From NCBI GenBank assembly GCA_002714465.1, contig PAXL01000056.1:33560-97559 (forward strand): DNA of 64,000 nucleotides. Reading direction: 5' to 3'. The notes under the pieces were generated by a model, which had not been told where the DNA came from, did not search any database, and saw nothing but the letters and a program-made list of their open reading frames with translations. Every line of letters starts with the position of its first letter. The stretch's first letter is position 1. The stretch is from Gemmatimonadota bacterium (GTDB taxonomy: Bacteria > Latescibacterota > UBA2968). Position numbers and translations under genes: made by a program. This document shows positions 16,886-25,115 of the stretch, in pieces.

Positions 16886-18043
16886 TTATGAGGGGGTGGT
16901 CGTCACTGCACGCTTCCTGGACCGGCCCTTAAGGGCGTCCTTCGAAATCCTCGGAGTCACATACGTGAGGATCGTCTCCAGACTCTCCCGTGTCTTCTTC
17001 AGAAACCGACAACGAGCGGTCGGACCGTCCTGAGTCACGACCTTTGCGGCCGTCCCGTTCAAAAACTTGAGATCCGGGTCGTCGACCGTCAAGCGCACCA
17101 GATCATCCACCTTGAAAGCCTCGCCCGGCAAAATCACGAACCCGCTGGCGCTCAGCTCGGTGAGCTGGGCAGGAATCCCGTCCACCTCGCAGCTGTCGAA
17201 AACCTCATCCGACGGGCCCTTGCTTCCGTAAGTCTCAGCCGCGACACGCTCGACAGACACCGCAATATCGAGATCGCAGCTGAAGATCTTGCGGTCCTGG
17301 TTGTAGACCAGTTTATCTGCGTGCTCGAACATTAGATACGGATTCGGCGTTTCGTAGGCCTTGATCAACTTGGTGCTGAACCGACACTCCCCACCCGCGG
17401 GTGACCAGAAGAACGCCCAGAGCTTCTTCTTAACTCGGAGGCGAACAGTCTGATCGCCCTCCTGAAATAGGTCGGTAGTGATCGCGAGATCATTGAGTCC
17501 GATGATCTCCGCCGAAAGGAGCCTGAAGTGATCGGGACCACCTGCGAGAATGTAGATCCTCTGTCCTACCATCAGGTGCCTCGTATTCTGAGGGCGCCTG
17601 TCTTCGGCGATATATCGATACCCAAGCTTCGTCCGGATCGAAACAAGCCGCTCGACCTCCTGCTCCATCTCGAGCCAAGGCAGCCTTCGGATAGCCTTCA
17701 TACGCCGGCTGACGGCCTGATCGAACCCCTGGACCGAGCCGACGATTGAGGCCGGATTCCGGTCCGGAGAAGCTATTACAAGCCTTTCGAGCGTCCCCTG
17801 CAGGATCGGATTGAGGCCCTTGCGATCGCTCACACGCTGCAGGCGATCGAACCCGCGTGCGATGACATCGCGCCGCCGCATCCCCTTAATAAGACGACGT
17901 CCGAGAACCGACAGGATTAGAAGAGCCGCAAGGACAACAATTGTCCAGACAATCGTCTCATTAGCGACCGCCTCTCGGTCATTCATCTTGCTCAGAACAG
18001 AACCAAAGGCCTCGATGTTCAAAGGAAAGAACACTTGATCCAC
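16886..18043 (-). CDS. Membrane-anchored PilZ-domain protein
   Basis: 385 residues if begun at the GTG 18043; an ATG 19 codons on is an alternative, and neither has a perfect ribosome site. A single membrane helix (about 30-48, TIVWTIVVLAALLILSVLG) is followed by a basic segment. The C-terminal half has a YcgR-like N-domain and then a PilZ-like barrel (about 235-360: CRFSTKL, LTELSASGFVILPG, ARCRFL). PilZ domains bind cyclic di-GMP and often act on flagella or exopolysaccharide. The classical RxxxR / DxSxxG motif is partly kept as ELSASG. With a flagellar cluster nearby, a motility brake is a reasonable inference. Confidence 0.62.
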   Translation of the reverse strand: MDQVFFPLNIEAFGSVLSKMNDREAVANETIVWTIVVLAALLILSVLGRRLIKGMRRRDVIARGFDRLQRVSDRKGLNPILQGTLERLVIASPDRNPASIVGSVQGFDQAVSRRMKAIRRLPWLEMEQEVERLVSIRTKLGYRYIAEDRRPQNTRHLMVGQRIYILAGGPDHFRLLSAEIIGLNDLAITTDLFQEGDQTVRLRVKKKLWAFFWSPAGGECRFSTKLIKAYETPNPYLMFEHADKLVYNQDRKIFSCDLDIAVSVERVAAETYGSKGPSDEVFDSCEVDGIPAQLTELSASGFVILPGEAFKVDDLVRLTVDDPDLKFLNGTAAKVVTQDGPTARCRFLKKTRESLETILTYVTPRISKDALKGRSRKRAVTTTPS

Positions 18044-18203
18044 ACCCCTTCATCTAATTGATCAGCTTTGCCCAGCACAGGAAATATATCATTCTAAGCC
18101 CAGACACAAACCATTGACAGTTGCCTGGGGTGGGCAAACTGGGTGTGGACTATGAGTATCCATGGCCGGTTACTTCTGAATCATAGAATACACCTACTAA
18201 AGA

Positions 18204-18237
18204 GAAAAGGGGGAAGAAGCACCAGCTCCTTCCCCCA
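18204..18237. terminator. Intrinsic terminator of the glutamine synthetase gene
   Basis: GGGGGAAG (18209-18216) pairs with CTTCCCCC (18229-18236); the minus-strand copy is followed by TTTTCTCTTT. About 30 bp after the stop at 18266. The rest of 18044-18265 shows no gene. Confidence 0.8.
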
Positions 18238-18265
18238 TTTAACCTAGTCAACCCACAATGAATAT

Positions 18266-19282
18266 TTATTGCAGTGCTTTCTTCGTGGATTTTATGATGA
18301 CCGCTGCAACCTTGTAGGGATCAGCATTCGATGCTGGCCTTCTATCTTCCAATCTCCCCTTCCAACCATCATCGATGGTGCCAATAGGAATTCTAATTGA
18401 GGCACCACGATCGAATTCCCCATAGCTAAACTTGTCGATTGATTGAGTCTCGTGTAGTCCGGTTAAACGCTTATCGTTGTCGGAACCGTAAACCTCAATG
18501 TGCTCAGGAATATTCCCACCAAATTCTTCACAAATCTTCACAAAAACATCCCTATTCCCAGCGTCACGCATCGCACCATTTGAGAAATTCGCGTGCATTC
18601 CTGAACCATTCCAGTCACCCGCAATTGGTTTGGGGTGCCACTCAATAGCAATCCCATATTTCTCCGCTGTCCTCTCAAGAAGATAGCGCCCCACCCAGAT
18701 TTCATCTCCAGAGCGTTTTGCACCCTTTGCAAAAATCTGGAACTCCCATTGTCCCATCATCACTTCCGCGTTTATGCCTTCGACATTTAGCCCTGCTTCC
18801 AAACATTGGTGAAGATGTTCATCCACTAAGGCTCTACCAAACGTATTTCTCGCACCAACGGATGTGTAATATGGGCCTTGAGGTTGAGGATAGCCGCCTT
18901 TGGGAAAGCCTAGTGGCAAATCCGTGTCCGGGTCAACCAAGGTATATTCTTGCTCAAAGCCGAACCAGAAATCGTCGTCATCGTCGTCTATTGTTGCACG
19001 TCCGTTCGACACGTGCGGACTTCCATCGGCATTCATCACTTCTGACATAATGAGCCAGCCGTCTCCACCGTATCGATCGGGATCGGGAAAGGCAGCAACT
19101 GGTTTAAGAACACAGTCTGATGCGTTTCCTTCAGCTTGCTCAGTTGATGACCCATCAAACGACCAAATAGGAGCAGATCCAACATTTCCATCGAAATCAT
19201 CAACTATTTTTGTCTTGCTCCTCAAGCTCTGTGTCGGCTTGTAGCCATCGAGCCATATATACTCAAGCTTTGACTTTGCCAC
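18266..19282 (-). CDS. glnA: Glutamine synthetase, eukaryotic-type (GSII)
   Basis: 338 residues, the length of type II enzymes rather than the about 470 of bacterial GSI. It makes glutamine from glutamate, ammonia and ATP. Motifs: YIWLDGY at the N-terminus, WSFDGSSTEQA, the metal-binding WFGFEQEYTL, GINAEVMMGQWEFQI, NGSGMHANFS, and the C-terminal RRPASNADPYKV. Base composition is visibly AT-richer than neighbours on both sides, and the gene has no nitrogen-regulatory neighbours, both signs of horizontal transfer. It is monocistronic with its own terminator. The 600-bp upstream interval is also AT-rich. GSII occurs in several bacterial groups, so this is not unique. Confidence 0.95.
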   Translation of the reverse strand: MAKSKLEYIWLDGYKPTQSLRSKTKIVDDFDGNVGSAPIWSFDGSSTEQAEGNASDCVLKPVAAFPDPDRYGGDGWLIMSEVMNADGSPHVSNGRATIDDDDDDFWFGFEQEYTLVDPDTDLPLGFPKGGYPQPQGPYYTSVGARNTFGRALVDEHLHQCLEAGLNVEGINAEVMMGQWEFQIFAKGAKRSGDEIWVGRYLLERTAEKYGIAIEWHPKPIAGDWNGSGMHANFSNGAMRDAGNRDVFVKICEEFGGNIPEHIEVYGSDNDKRLTGLHETQSIDKFSYGEFDRGASIRIPIGTIDDGWKGRLEDRRPASNADPYKVAAVIIKSTKKALQ

Positions 19283-19480
19283 GAAACTTAACCCTCCTCA
19301 CTCTGGTTTGGTAGGTAACCTCGCAGGTGGACAAGATTGCCCGTTTTACCTGGATTCGAAAGCAAATTCTACAACCGCAATGCAACCTACTAAACTCAAG
19401 GTTTTCCAAAGTTGATCCGAAATTTGCCCCATAATTTATAATTCGATTATTTCACGAAGATTTCTAGATTGTTAATTCTA

Positions 19481-19570
19481 ATGAAAGCATGGGCAATACC
19501 CGCACAATTCGGGCCGAAGCAGCTATTTGAGGAACAAGGCAAACGGCACGCGCAGTCACCCAAGTCTTAG
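19481..19570 (+). pseudogene. Possible start fragment of an MDR dehydrogenase
   Basis: Within the gene-poor interval 19283-19883 an ATG opens MKAWAIPAQFGPKQLF before a stop 29 codons on. This matches the usual opening of zinc-type or quinone-reductase MDR proteins (MKAW-x-x-x-x-FG-x-x-x-L). The expected GPGxVLVR strand does not follow in any frame with certainty. Weak; a remnant at best. I see nothing else in the interval. Confidence 0.25.
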
Positions 19571-19883
19571 GTTGAGTAACACGCCGTCGTGTGTGGTTCC
19601 AGATACGCCGAGTTCCAACTTGAGCCTGATCACGACAACCTACTCAAGGGTATTTTCACGGGAAGTGATCGAAACTTGGGTCGGTGGAACCACGAAAACG
19701 AGGTCGATGCAATCGACCTAAGCCCACATCCCTAAGAATTCGCTCAGCTTCGACATTTAGTCAAGACCTGCTGACAGTCGTGGAAAGGAGCGCTTCGGTG
19801 CTTCTCTTCGTTATGTTGTGCGACCGATTGACAGGTTTAAGGCGATCGGCTACCATTCGCCTAACCACAACCTGAGGAAAGCA

Positions 19884-20138
19884 ATGACGGAAGAACAGGC
19901 AAACGACCTGAAATCCAGTCTCTACGACTTGATGCAGAATATCGAGAGCAAGGAACCGATCCTTGAGCAACTTGAGGATATCGGCCGGATCCAAGCCGAA
20001 ATCTCACCCACGGCTCCTTCTCAGCTGATCCACTACCTCGAACGCCGAAGCTACGCGAAGGCCCTCGAGTTCCTCCAACTCGGCGTCGTCCACGAGCACC
20101 CGAACCGACCCCAAGACGACGAGGGGTCGCACTCATGA
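19884..20138 (+). CDS. Small helical hypothetical protein
   Basis: 84 residues from ATG 19884, which follows TGAGGAAAG. Almost wholly helical and charged, with heptad-like LYDLMQNIESKEPILEQLE and a C-terminal helix LIHYLERRSYAKALEFLQLG. No family recognised. Its stop overlaps the start of the cupin gene (ATGA at 20135-20138), so the two are translationally coupled and likely work together. The helical layout could suit a partner or regulator of the cupin protein. Confidence 0.65.
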   Translation: MTEEQANDLKSSLYDLMQNIESKEPILEQLEDIGRIQAEISPTAPSQLIHYLERRSYAKALEFLQLGVVHEHPNRPQDDEGSHS

Positions 20139-20440
20139 TCGAAGAGCGCAGCGACATCAAAGGGATCCGCCGATTCCTGTTTGCAGACGGAGCTGACGAC
20201 GACAGGCTCCATCTGCACGTGTCGAAGGTCGGTCCGGGGGCGCGTGCCCATCCACCCCACAGCCACGATGGTCAGGAAATCTTCTACGTCCTCTCGGGCC
20301 ACGGTGAGGTTCTGGTCGGAGATACCGCTCACGAAATCCGTGGTGGAGAGGCCATCCAGGTTGACTGCACGCTTAAGCACGGAATCAAGAACATCGGTGA
20401 CTCGTCGATGCGATACGCAGTGATCATCGCGAACGGTTGA
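20135..20440 (+). CDS. Small cupin-domain protein
   Basis: 101 residues making one cupin barrel. Motif 1 is seen as HPPHSHDGQEIFYVLSGHG, with two His and a Glu as metal ligands; motif 2 carries H in CTLKHGIKN. Single-cupin proteins of this size are often isomerases, dioxygenase-like or sugar-binding sensors. The start overlaps the stop of the preceding helical gene. Downstream lies a broken HpcH/HpaI aldolase on the same strand, so the original operon probably handled a sugar acid or hydroxy-acid. Confidence 0.85.
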   Translation: MIEERSDIKGIRRFLFADGADDDRLHLHVSKVGPGARAHPPHSHDGQEIFYVLSGHGEVLVGDTAHEIRGGEAIQVDCTLKHGIKNIGDSSMRYAVIIANG

Positions 20441-20522
20441 CAGTCCTTCAGAAGCGCGATCTTGTTCGGATAAGTGACCACGCGGCCAACCTGACCGTGG
20501 ACCTCAATCGCAGGAGGGACCT

Positions 20523-20838
20523 TTGATCGCGTCGATTCGCGAACGAGCTCTGAACCGTGAGATTCTCACGGGAACGTTCATACACCTCGGGAACAGTATG
20601 ACGGCGGAGATGGCAAGTGCATCCGGGTTAGACTGAGTGCTCCTGGACATCAAGCACAGATCAGGATGACCTGAAGCACGAGATTCAGGGCGTTTCCGGA
20701 ATTCTTACGGCATCGATCGTCCGTATCGAAACGCCGCACGCCAATACGTCAGGAACAGCGCAAGTCGATGCAGAAAGCGGATCTGGAAATGATGGGATTG
20801 GCGAGAAGGATGGTGCAATCTGCGGGAGCGACTCTTGA
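20523..20838 (+). pseudogene. Broken HpcH/HpaI-type aldolase
   Basis: A TTG at 20523 preceded by AGGAGGG opens a frame reading LTGTFIHLGNSMTAEMASA, the conserved N-terminus of HpcH/HpaI (2-keto-3-deoxy-sugar acid) aldolases, where the family continues GxDWVLxDxEH. Here a TGA replaces the expected Trp codon (20634-20636), VLLDIKH follows in frame, and a second break shifts the frame to DLKHEIQGVSGILTASIVRI before another stop at 20836. So at least one nonsense mutation and one frameshift. No product is expected. The following 20839-21092 holds no gene I can support. Confidence 0.75.
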
Positions 20839-21092
20839 CCGGAAAACCAAGCGCGGGTTGGGCGATTTCTAAAGCAGAAAGAATCACTCTGAAAGGCTGG
20901 AACCACGGCGGGCATAGAGGGTCGATGCAACAAGCTGACCTTGCCCCCCCTGACGAAACGGCAGTGAAGATAGTCGATGTCCCAGCTACAACGTCGCCGG
21001 GCAGAACCAAGGGACGAGTTTCCTCTGCATAAAGGCGAAAGCCATCCTTTGGTCGACAACAGATCTTCTCTCCTCCTGCTTCTTACTTCTTT

Positions 21093-21914
21093 CTAAATCC
21101 TGAATACTTTCTCCGCATTCTTCCTAGTAATCTTCTCAAAAGCATCCTTGCTGATATCAGCTGTCCTGAGGTAATCGATCATCGACACGTCCTGAACCTT
21201 CCGGAGTTTGTCCGTCGCAAACAGCAGCCGGCTCTTCCAGCGCTTTAGGAATCCGAGCCCGAACTCGGGATCTCGGTTGATCGCATTGAATCCTGACCCA
21301 GCAGACAGGTCGGCATAGAGATTCTTGTACCTACCGAACAGTTCATCCAGGCGCCCACCCTGCGCGACAGAACCTTTCGGGTAGCTCTCTTTCTGCGGCA
21401 CCTTCCCACTGATTTCTCTCCAGAAGTACTGAGCGTGTCCAATCCATTTCACCCGCCTGTATGTCCTGACCATCTCCTCGAACCCTAGCAGCCGCGGTTT
21501 GTCCCTGTTGATCCACCAGTCGATGTGCATCGTGATCGAGATACCCAGTTTATCGCAAGCTTCGTAGACACGCTGCTGCATCGGATCGTCAACGGGCAGA
21601 CCACAAAGGTTCTCTCCGTATCCAACACAGCCCTGACTCATATGGTCTTCCAGGATATGGTAGGGATCGAACTTGCCGGGGTATCGGTGTCGCGGATCGA
21701 CAGCGCAGAGTGGATGCAGTCGATCTCTGTGCCGTTTCGTCATCTTCAGCAGGTCCCGGGTCGTCACGAAGTAATCCAACTCCTCAGGGACCTCAACGGC
21801 CATGACGATCGCCTGCTCGATCCCGTGCCTGTCCATCCACCGAAGCATGGTCGACGGCGTCATTCCGTGTTCGCCAAACCGAAGTTGACCGAGATGAACG
21901 TGTGCGTCAATCAT
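21093..21914 (-). CDS. Amidohydrolase-2 family TIM-barrel hydrolase
   Basis: 273 residues. The HxH metal motif is at residues 5-7 (DAHVHLG), the TIM-barrel strands follow with MHIDWW (His near 130), GHAQYFW, and LLFATD with the last conserved Asp. These proteins are metal-dependent hydrolases or decarboxylases. Its start overlaps the stop of the kinase gene (21911-21914), so translation is coupled and the pair may share a pathway. Substrate unknown; close relatives are annotated only as metal-dependent hydrolases. Confidence 0.85.
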   Translation of the reverse strand: MIDAHVHLGQLRFGEHGMTPSTMLRWMDRHGIEQAIVMAVEVPEELDYFVTTRDLLKMTKRHRDRLHPLCAVDPRHRYPGKFDPYHILEDHMSQGCVGYGENLCGLPVDDPMQQRVYEACDKLGISITMHIDWWINRDKPRLLGFEEMVRTYRRVKWIGHAQYFWREISGKVPQKESYPKGSVAQGGRLDELFGRYKNLYADLSAGSGFNAINRDPEFGLGFLKRWKSRLLFATDKLRKVQDVSMIDYLRTADISKDAFEKITRKNAEKVFRI

Positions 21915-23080
21915 TTCTGGGACTTCCTCAGGGTATCGATTATCAACAAAGACAGCGCTTGTATGGTTTCATCGAAGTCGCTGTTCTCTATGGCTGGAAT
22001 CTTGTTGATTTCCCCCATTTCCAGAATGTGCTCTTGAAGTTTCTGGATCTGCTTCATGTATCCTAGATATCTGTGTTCCGGACGTCCTGATGCGATCCCC
22101 TCCTCCAGGACGCGCTTAGTTTGCTCACTCCGTTGTACGAACCTGTCCCGATACATTCTTGAGTCAGAGATATACAGGTTCACAAAAACAAAAGTCGCCT
22201 GGTCCTTATATGGAGCGAGATCGAGTAGTTCGGGTAACAGGTGAACGCCGTCAATCACTAGACTTGTGCCTTCTTCCAGCGCACGCTCAATGGTCGCGCG
22301 GACTCCGACTGTCACCCGATTTGCCTGTTCGCGAAAAGCAGGAATCAAGGGATCCGAGTCCTCGCCGGTCATTCTCGGATAGACCTCCCACGCAGAGTAA
22401 GAGGATTTGTGCAGGCCGGGCATCAGATCAGAGCTGATCATCAGTCTCATGACCTGCCGGATCTCGTCAGTCGAGGCGACACGGGAGATCTTCAGCAGAT
22501 TGGCAACGGCCACGCCGACGGAGGTCTTTCCAACCCCGCTTGTTCCGCCGATCAGAATGATGATCGCTTTGGGCGGGTCTTCGTTACGGAAGTCGTGCCA
22601 GCAGTCGTACCGCTCCGCAACCGCCTTACCCCCTTCAGAGCGAAGGAGTTTAACCGCGGACTTGCATATTTGCTCACGGTTAACAATATGCCGACCGTCA
22701 CGTCGGAATTCGTTCAACATCATCTCGGCAATGCTGTAGGCCTGAGCGTCGTCAACACCTGTCAGCTTCAGAGATTGTGACAACCGAGCCCTCGAAAACG
22801 GTCGACGCCCCTGACTATCTTCGACCAGGACCTCGCGCTCACCGGGCTCCCAGAAGATCCCGTCGCCATAGGCTCTGTCACCATACAGGTCCTCGATTTT
22901 TTCTTTTATAATTCTGAGAGCATCTTTACTGTCGATTTCGTCATGCTTCTGAAGGGCAGATCTGACACTGTCCGCGACTTCATACGCTTCATCGAACGAA
23001 AACGCTTGTTCGATCAGGTAATGCGCCAACATGCCGCGGAGAAACGGAATCCGCGTGTCATTGTCAATAATGACGGCCAT
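21911..23080 (-). CDS. 2-phosphoglycerate kinase-like protein with ATP-cone
   Basis: 389 residues. Residues about 80-165 form an ATP-cone-like regulatory domain (RRPFSRARLSQSL). The P-loop GGTSGVGKTS is at 178-187, followed by TDEIRQVMR and the substrate-side segment LVIDGVHLLPELL. This layout is that of archaeal 2-phosphoglycerate kinase, which makes 2,3-bisphosphoglycerate for cyclic 2,3-diphosphoglycerate. Bacterial members exist whose substrate is unproven. No cyclic-2,3-bisphosphoglycerate synthetase lies near; the coupled neighbour is an amidohydrolase, so another small phosphorylated acid is possible. Confidence 0.82.
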   Translation of the reverse strand: MAVIIDNDTRIPFLRGMLAHYLIEQAFSFDEAYEVADSVRSALQKHDEIDSKDALRIIKEKIEDLYGDRAYGDGIFWEPGEREVLVEDSQGRRPFSRARLSQSLKLTGVDDAQAYSIAEMMLNEFRRDGRHIVNREQICKSAVKLLRSEGGKAVAERYDCWHDFRNEDPPKAIIILIGGTSGVGKTSVGVAVANLLKISRVASTDEIRQVMRLMISSDLMPGLHKSSYSAWEVYPRMTGEDSDPLIPAFREQANRVTVGVRATIERALEEGTSLVIDGVHLLPELLDLAPYKDQATFVFVNLYISDSRMYRDRFVQRSEQTKRVLEEGIASGRPEHRYLGYMKQIQKLQEHILEMGEINKIPAIENSDFDETIQALSLLIIDTLRKSQK

Positions 23081-23177
23081 CTGCGTCCGATCGTAACATT
23101 AAGACAAAAGTCCTTTGGCGAAGCTGAATGCGTGGTTATGATACACCTCTACAAGAGAACATCCAAATGGAGACAAA

Positions 23178-23852
23178 ATGCGCTTGTCCACCGCTAACGG
23201 ATTCCTGAGTATCGCCCTAGGCCTGTTGTTCCTTTGTGGCCCGACACATAGCCAGAACGGCACGACTGGCCGAGTCGCCTTGGGGGCCTTCGTTCCAACC
23301 GGAGACGACTCGGAAGTGTCCAGCACGAGCGTCGTCGTCCAACTCACCGGAGACGTTCAGATCTTCGAACGTATAGGTATCGAGGGCGAGTTCAACTGGG
23401 TACCGATCAACCTCGAATCGACCGTTGGCCAGACCAGTACGCTGATCGAGGCCCGCCAGGTCAGCGCTCTCGGCGGACTAAGGTTTGCGAGCTCTGGTAT
23501 AGAAGCGTCGGATAACACACCGGTGGCATACGTGTCGGCACGGCTTGGATTCTCCCGTCTTGCCGTCAGGTCTGACACGACAACATCAGTACCGGGATGG
23601 ATCGGACGCGCGGTCGATAAGAACCAGAAATTTCCTCCTAACTGGGAGGAAGATCGAAACTCCAAGTGGAGGCCGCGCCGCGCGACAGAAAACGCCTTTG
23701 TCCTGTCCCCTCGTGTTGGCATCCTTCTCCGACCGCGAGGCAGCGCAGTGATCGACCTGTCGATTGCACCATCGTTCCTGTTCGATGGAGGCGAAGTGAC
23801 AACGCAGGTGGTCGCGACCTTCGGTTTCGGTTTGTTCGGGACCATCGACTGA
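23178..23852 (+). CDS. Secreted outer-membrane beta-barrel-like protein
   Basis: 224 residues, divergent from the kinase gene, with GGAGA upstream of ATG 23178. Residues 1-25 are a signal peptide (FLSIALGLLFLCG, cleavage near THS-Q). The rest alternates polar and hydrophobic residues in strands such as FERIGIEGEFNWVP and ends in VVATFGFGLFGTID, as in small OmpW/OmpA-like barrels. No terminal Phe as in classical porins. Function unknown; a structural or adhesive outer-membrane protein is the likeliest reading. Confidence 0.6.
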   Translation: MRLSTANGFLSIALGLLFLCGPTHSQNGTTGRVALGAFVPTGDDSEVSSTSVVVQLTGDVQIFERIGIEGEFNWVPINLESTVGQTSTLIEARQVSALGGLRFASSGIEASDNTPVAYVSARLGFSRLAVRSDTTTSVPGWIGRAVDKNQKFPPNWEEDRNSKWRPRRATENAFVLSPRVGILLRPRGSAVIDLSIAPSFLFDGGEVTTQVVATFGFGLFGTID

Positions 23853-24050
23853 TGTGAATAGACCCTTACTTAATGAGAGTTTAAAAGAACGTGCCTGACG
23901 GAAGGCCGAGAGGTCGACACAATCTCGCAGGCCGACCAAGACATAAATTCTGGTGAGCGGATAGTTCGTAGGCTCGTAATCGAGCATCTTACCCTGAACC
24001 CGGACCAGGATCTACCTTGGAGCCTGACGCTGGTCAGCATCATCCACGAC

Positions 24051-24242
24051 GTGGAACGGCATCTCGGGATCCGGTCTCAGACCGATGCGATCCTGACCGA
24101 CGTACTGAAAAATGACCAGTCCAGCCGGGAGGACGTGCTTGCCTCCCTGCTCTCGAGGTATCTTAGGCGCACCAGCGGCCACCTTTCGAACGTAGCCTCA
24201 AGCATTACCAACCCTTTCGACCTGATCGCTCGCAACGACTAG
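24051..24242 (+). CDS. Hypothetical protein, start uncertain
   Basis: 63 residues if begun at the GTG 24051. The same frame is open back to about 23878 with coding-like sequence (ERIVRRLVIEHLTLNPDQD, WSLTLVSIIHDVE) but no ATG, GTG or TTG, so either a non-standard start or a frameshift near the 5' end is needed; a GTG in another frame lies near 23890. Helical and charged; no family recognised. It ends before the strong hairpin at 24325, which would terminate it. Confidence 0.4.
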   Translation: MERHLGIRSQTDAILTDVLKNDQSSREDVLASLLSRYLRRTSGHLSNVASSITNPFDLIARND

Positions 24243-24324
24243 AACCGAGCAGGCCGGACAGACGTGTCTTTTCGCAGCGGGGCCTGCCAAGAGTGAAGGT
24301 AAGGTTCAGGAACCCTGAGTAAAG

Positions 24325-24373
24325 AAAGAGCGCGAAGGTAAGGACAATCGTCCTCACCTTCGCGCTCTTTGTT
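24325..24373. terminator. Strong bidirectional terminator
   Basis: A 15-bp plus 5-bp stem separated by a one-base offset: arms 24325-24345 and 24350-24370, loop AATC, with outer AAAGAG / CTCTTT giving T-runs on both strands. It lies between the convergent hypothetical gene (stop 24242) and the flgM-like gene (stop 24408) and can serve both. Confidence 0.92.
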
Positions 24374-24407
24374 TACAGGACGCGATGTTCGCTTGGCTGT
24401 CGGCTCG

Positions 24408-24875
24408 CTAGATCAGAGTCTCTGAGAGCGTGCGGCCGATCTCTTCGCGTGTTGCCTGATGGTCATAGAATCCGGTCGCGATCCGTCGCTTTGCCTGCTC
24501 GACGCGATCGTCTCGAACATCAGGGACATACTGAATGTCCTGCCTAGCCTGCCGGACCTGGCGGGCCTCTCCCTGAACGTCGTCGACCAGACCCGAGTCC
24601 AGAACCGCATCAGCGATTGCCTCACGGACTTCCGGACGATCGTAGAACCCTTCAGCCACACGCTGGCGGACGGCCGTGATGCGCGCTTGGCGAACGTCAC
24701 TGACCGCATCCACATCCGCAGGTGTGATCGGCGAAGAGTTCAGGTTACGTGCCTGCGTCGAAATCTCGACTACGTCCCCTGCCTTTGGTGCCTGGCGACG
24801 CTTACGGACCTCCTCGTTCCTCTTCTCAGAAACGTCGGGGCCACGCAGATCTTTTAAAGCGTTTTCTATTCTCAT
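24408..24875 (-). CDS. FlgM-like anti-sigma-28 protein with two C-terminal domains
   Basis: About 155 residues from ATG 24875. FlgM holds sigma-28 inactive until the hook is finished. The usual parts are visible: VVEISTQARNL, then the C-terminal helix pair RITAVRQRVAEGFYDRP with EAIADAVL. Unlike ordinary FlgM (about 90-100 residues), the helix pair is repeated: RVEQAKRRIATGFYDH with REEIGRTLSETLI. So two sigma-binding-type segments follow one another. It is last in the leftward flagellar cluster, next to a flgN-like gene as flgM usually is, and has its own sigma-28 type promoter, which gives autoregulation. Confidence 0.72.
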   Translation of the reverse strand: MRIENALKDLRGPDVSEKRNEEVRKRRQAPKAGDVVEISTQARNLNSSPITPADVDAVSDVRQARITAVRQRVAEGFYDRPEVREAIADAVLDSGLVDDVQGEARQVRQARQDIQYVPDVRDDRVEQAKRRIATGFYDHQATREEIGRTLSETLI

Positions 24876-24919
24876 GTTCTTCACTCGTGTGTGGGCCGAG
24901 GAACCGGCCTCTATCTAAT

Positions 24920-24946
24920 TTATCGGCTGCCGCAGGACCGTCTTGA
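24920..24946 (-). promoter_or_regulatory. Sigma-28 type promoter upstream of flgM-like gene
   Basis: Minus strand: TCAAGACG, 11 bases, then GCCGATAA. The -10 part equals the sigma-28 consensus GCCGATAA exactly and the -35 part keeps T-AAG of TAAAGTTT. It lies about 45 bp before the ATG at 24875. Sigma-28 is the flagellar sigma factor that FlgM inhibits. Confidence 0.75.
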
Positions 24947-25115
24947 GGAAATTCTTACGATTTTTTGTCAGATAGTTCGTTTTGCAACCCAGACCGAAAA
25001 AATAATATAACCGGTTGCTTTTTTAACGCTTTTTCGAAAAACCAGCTCCCGCCTGCCCTCTTCCTACTCGTCAAATTCCCAATTGGCAGGTGGAAGCTGC
25101 CCGGGACAAAGGAAC

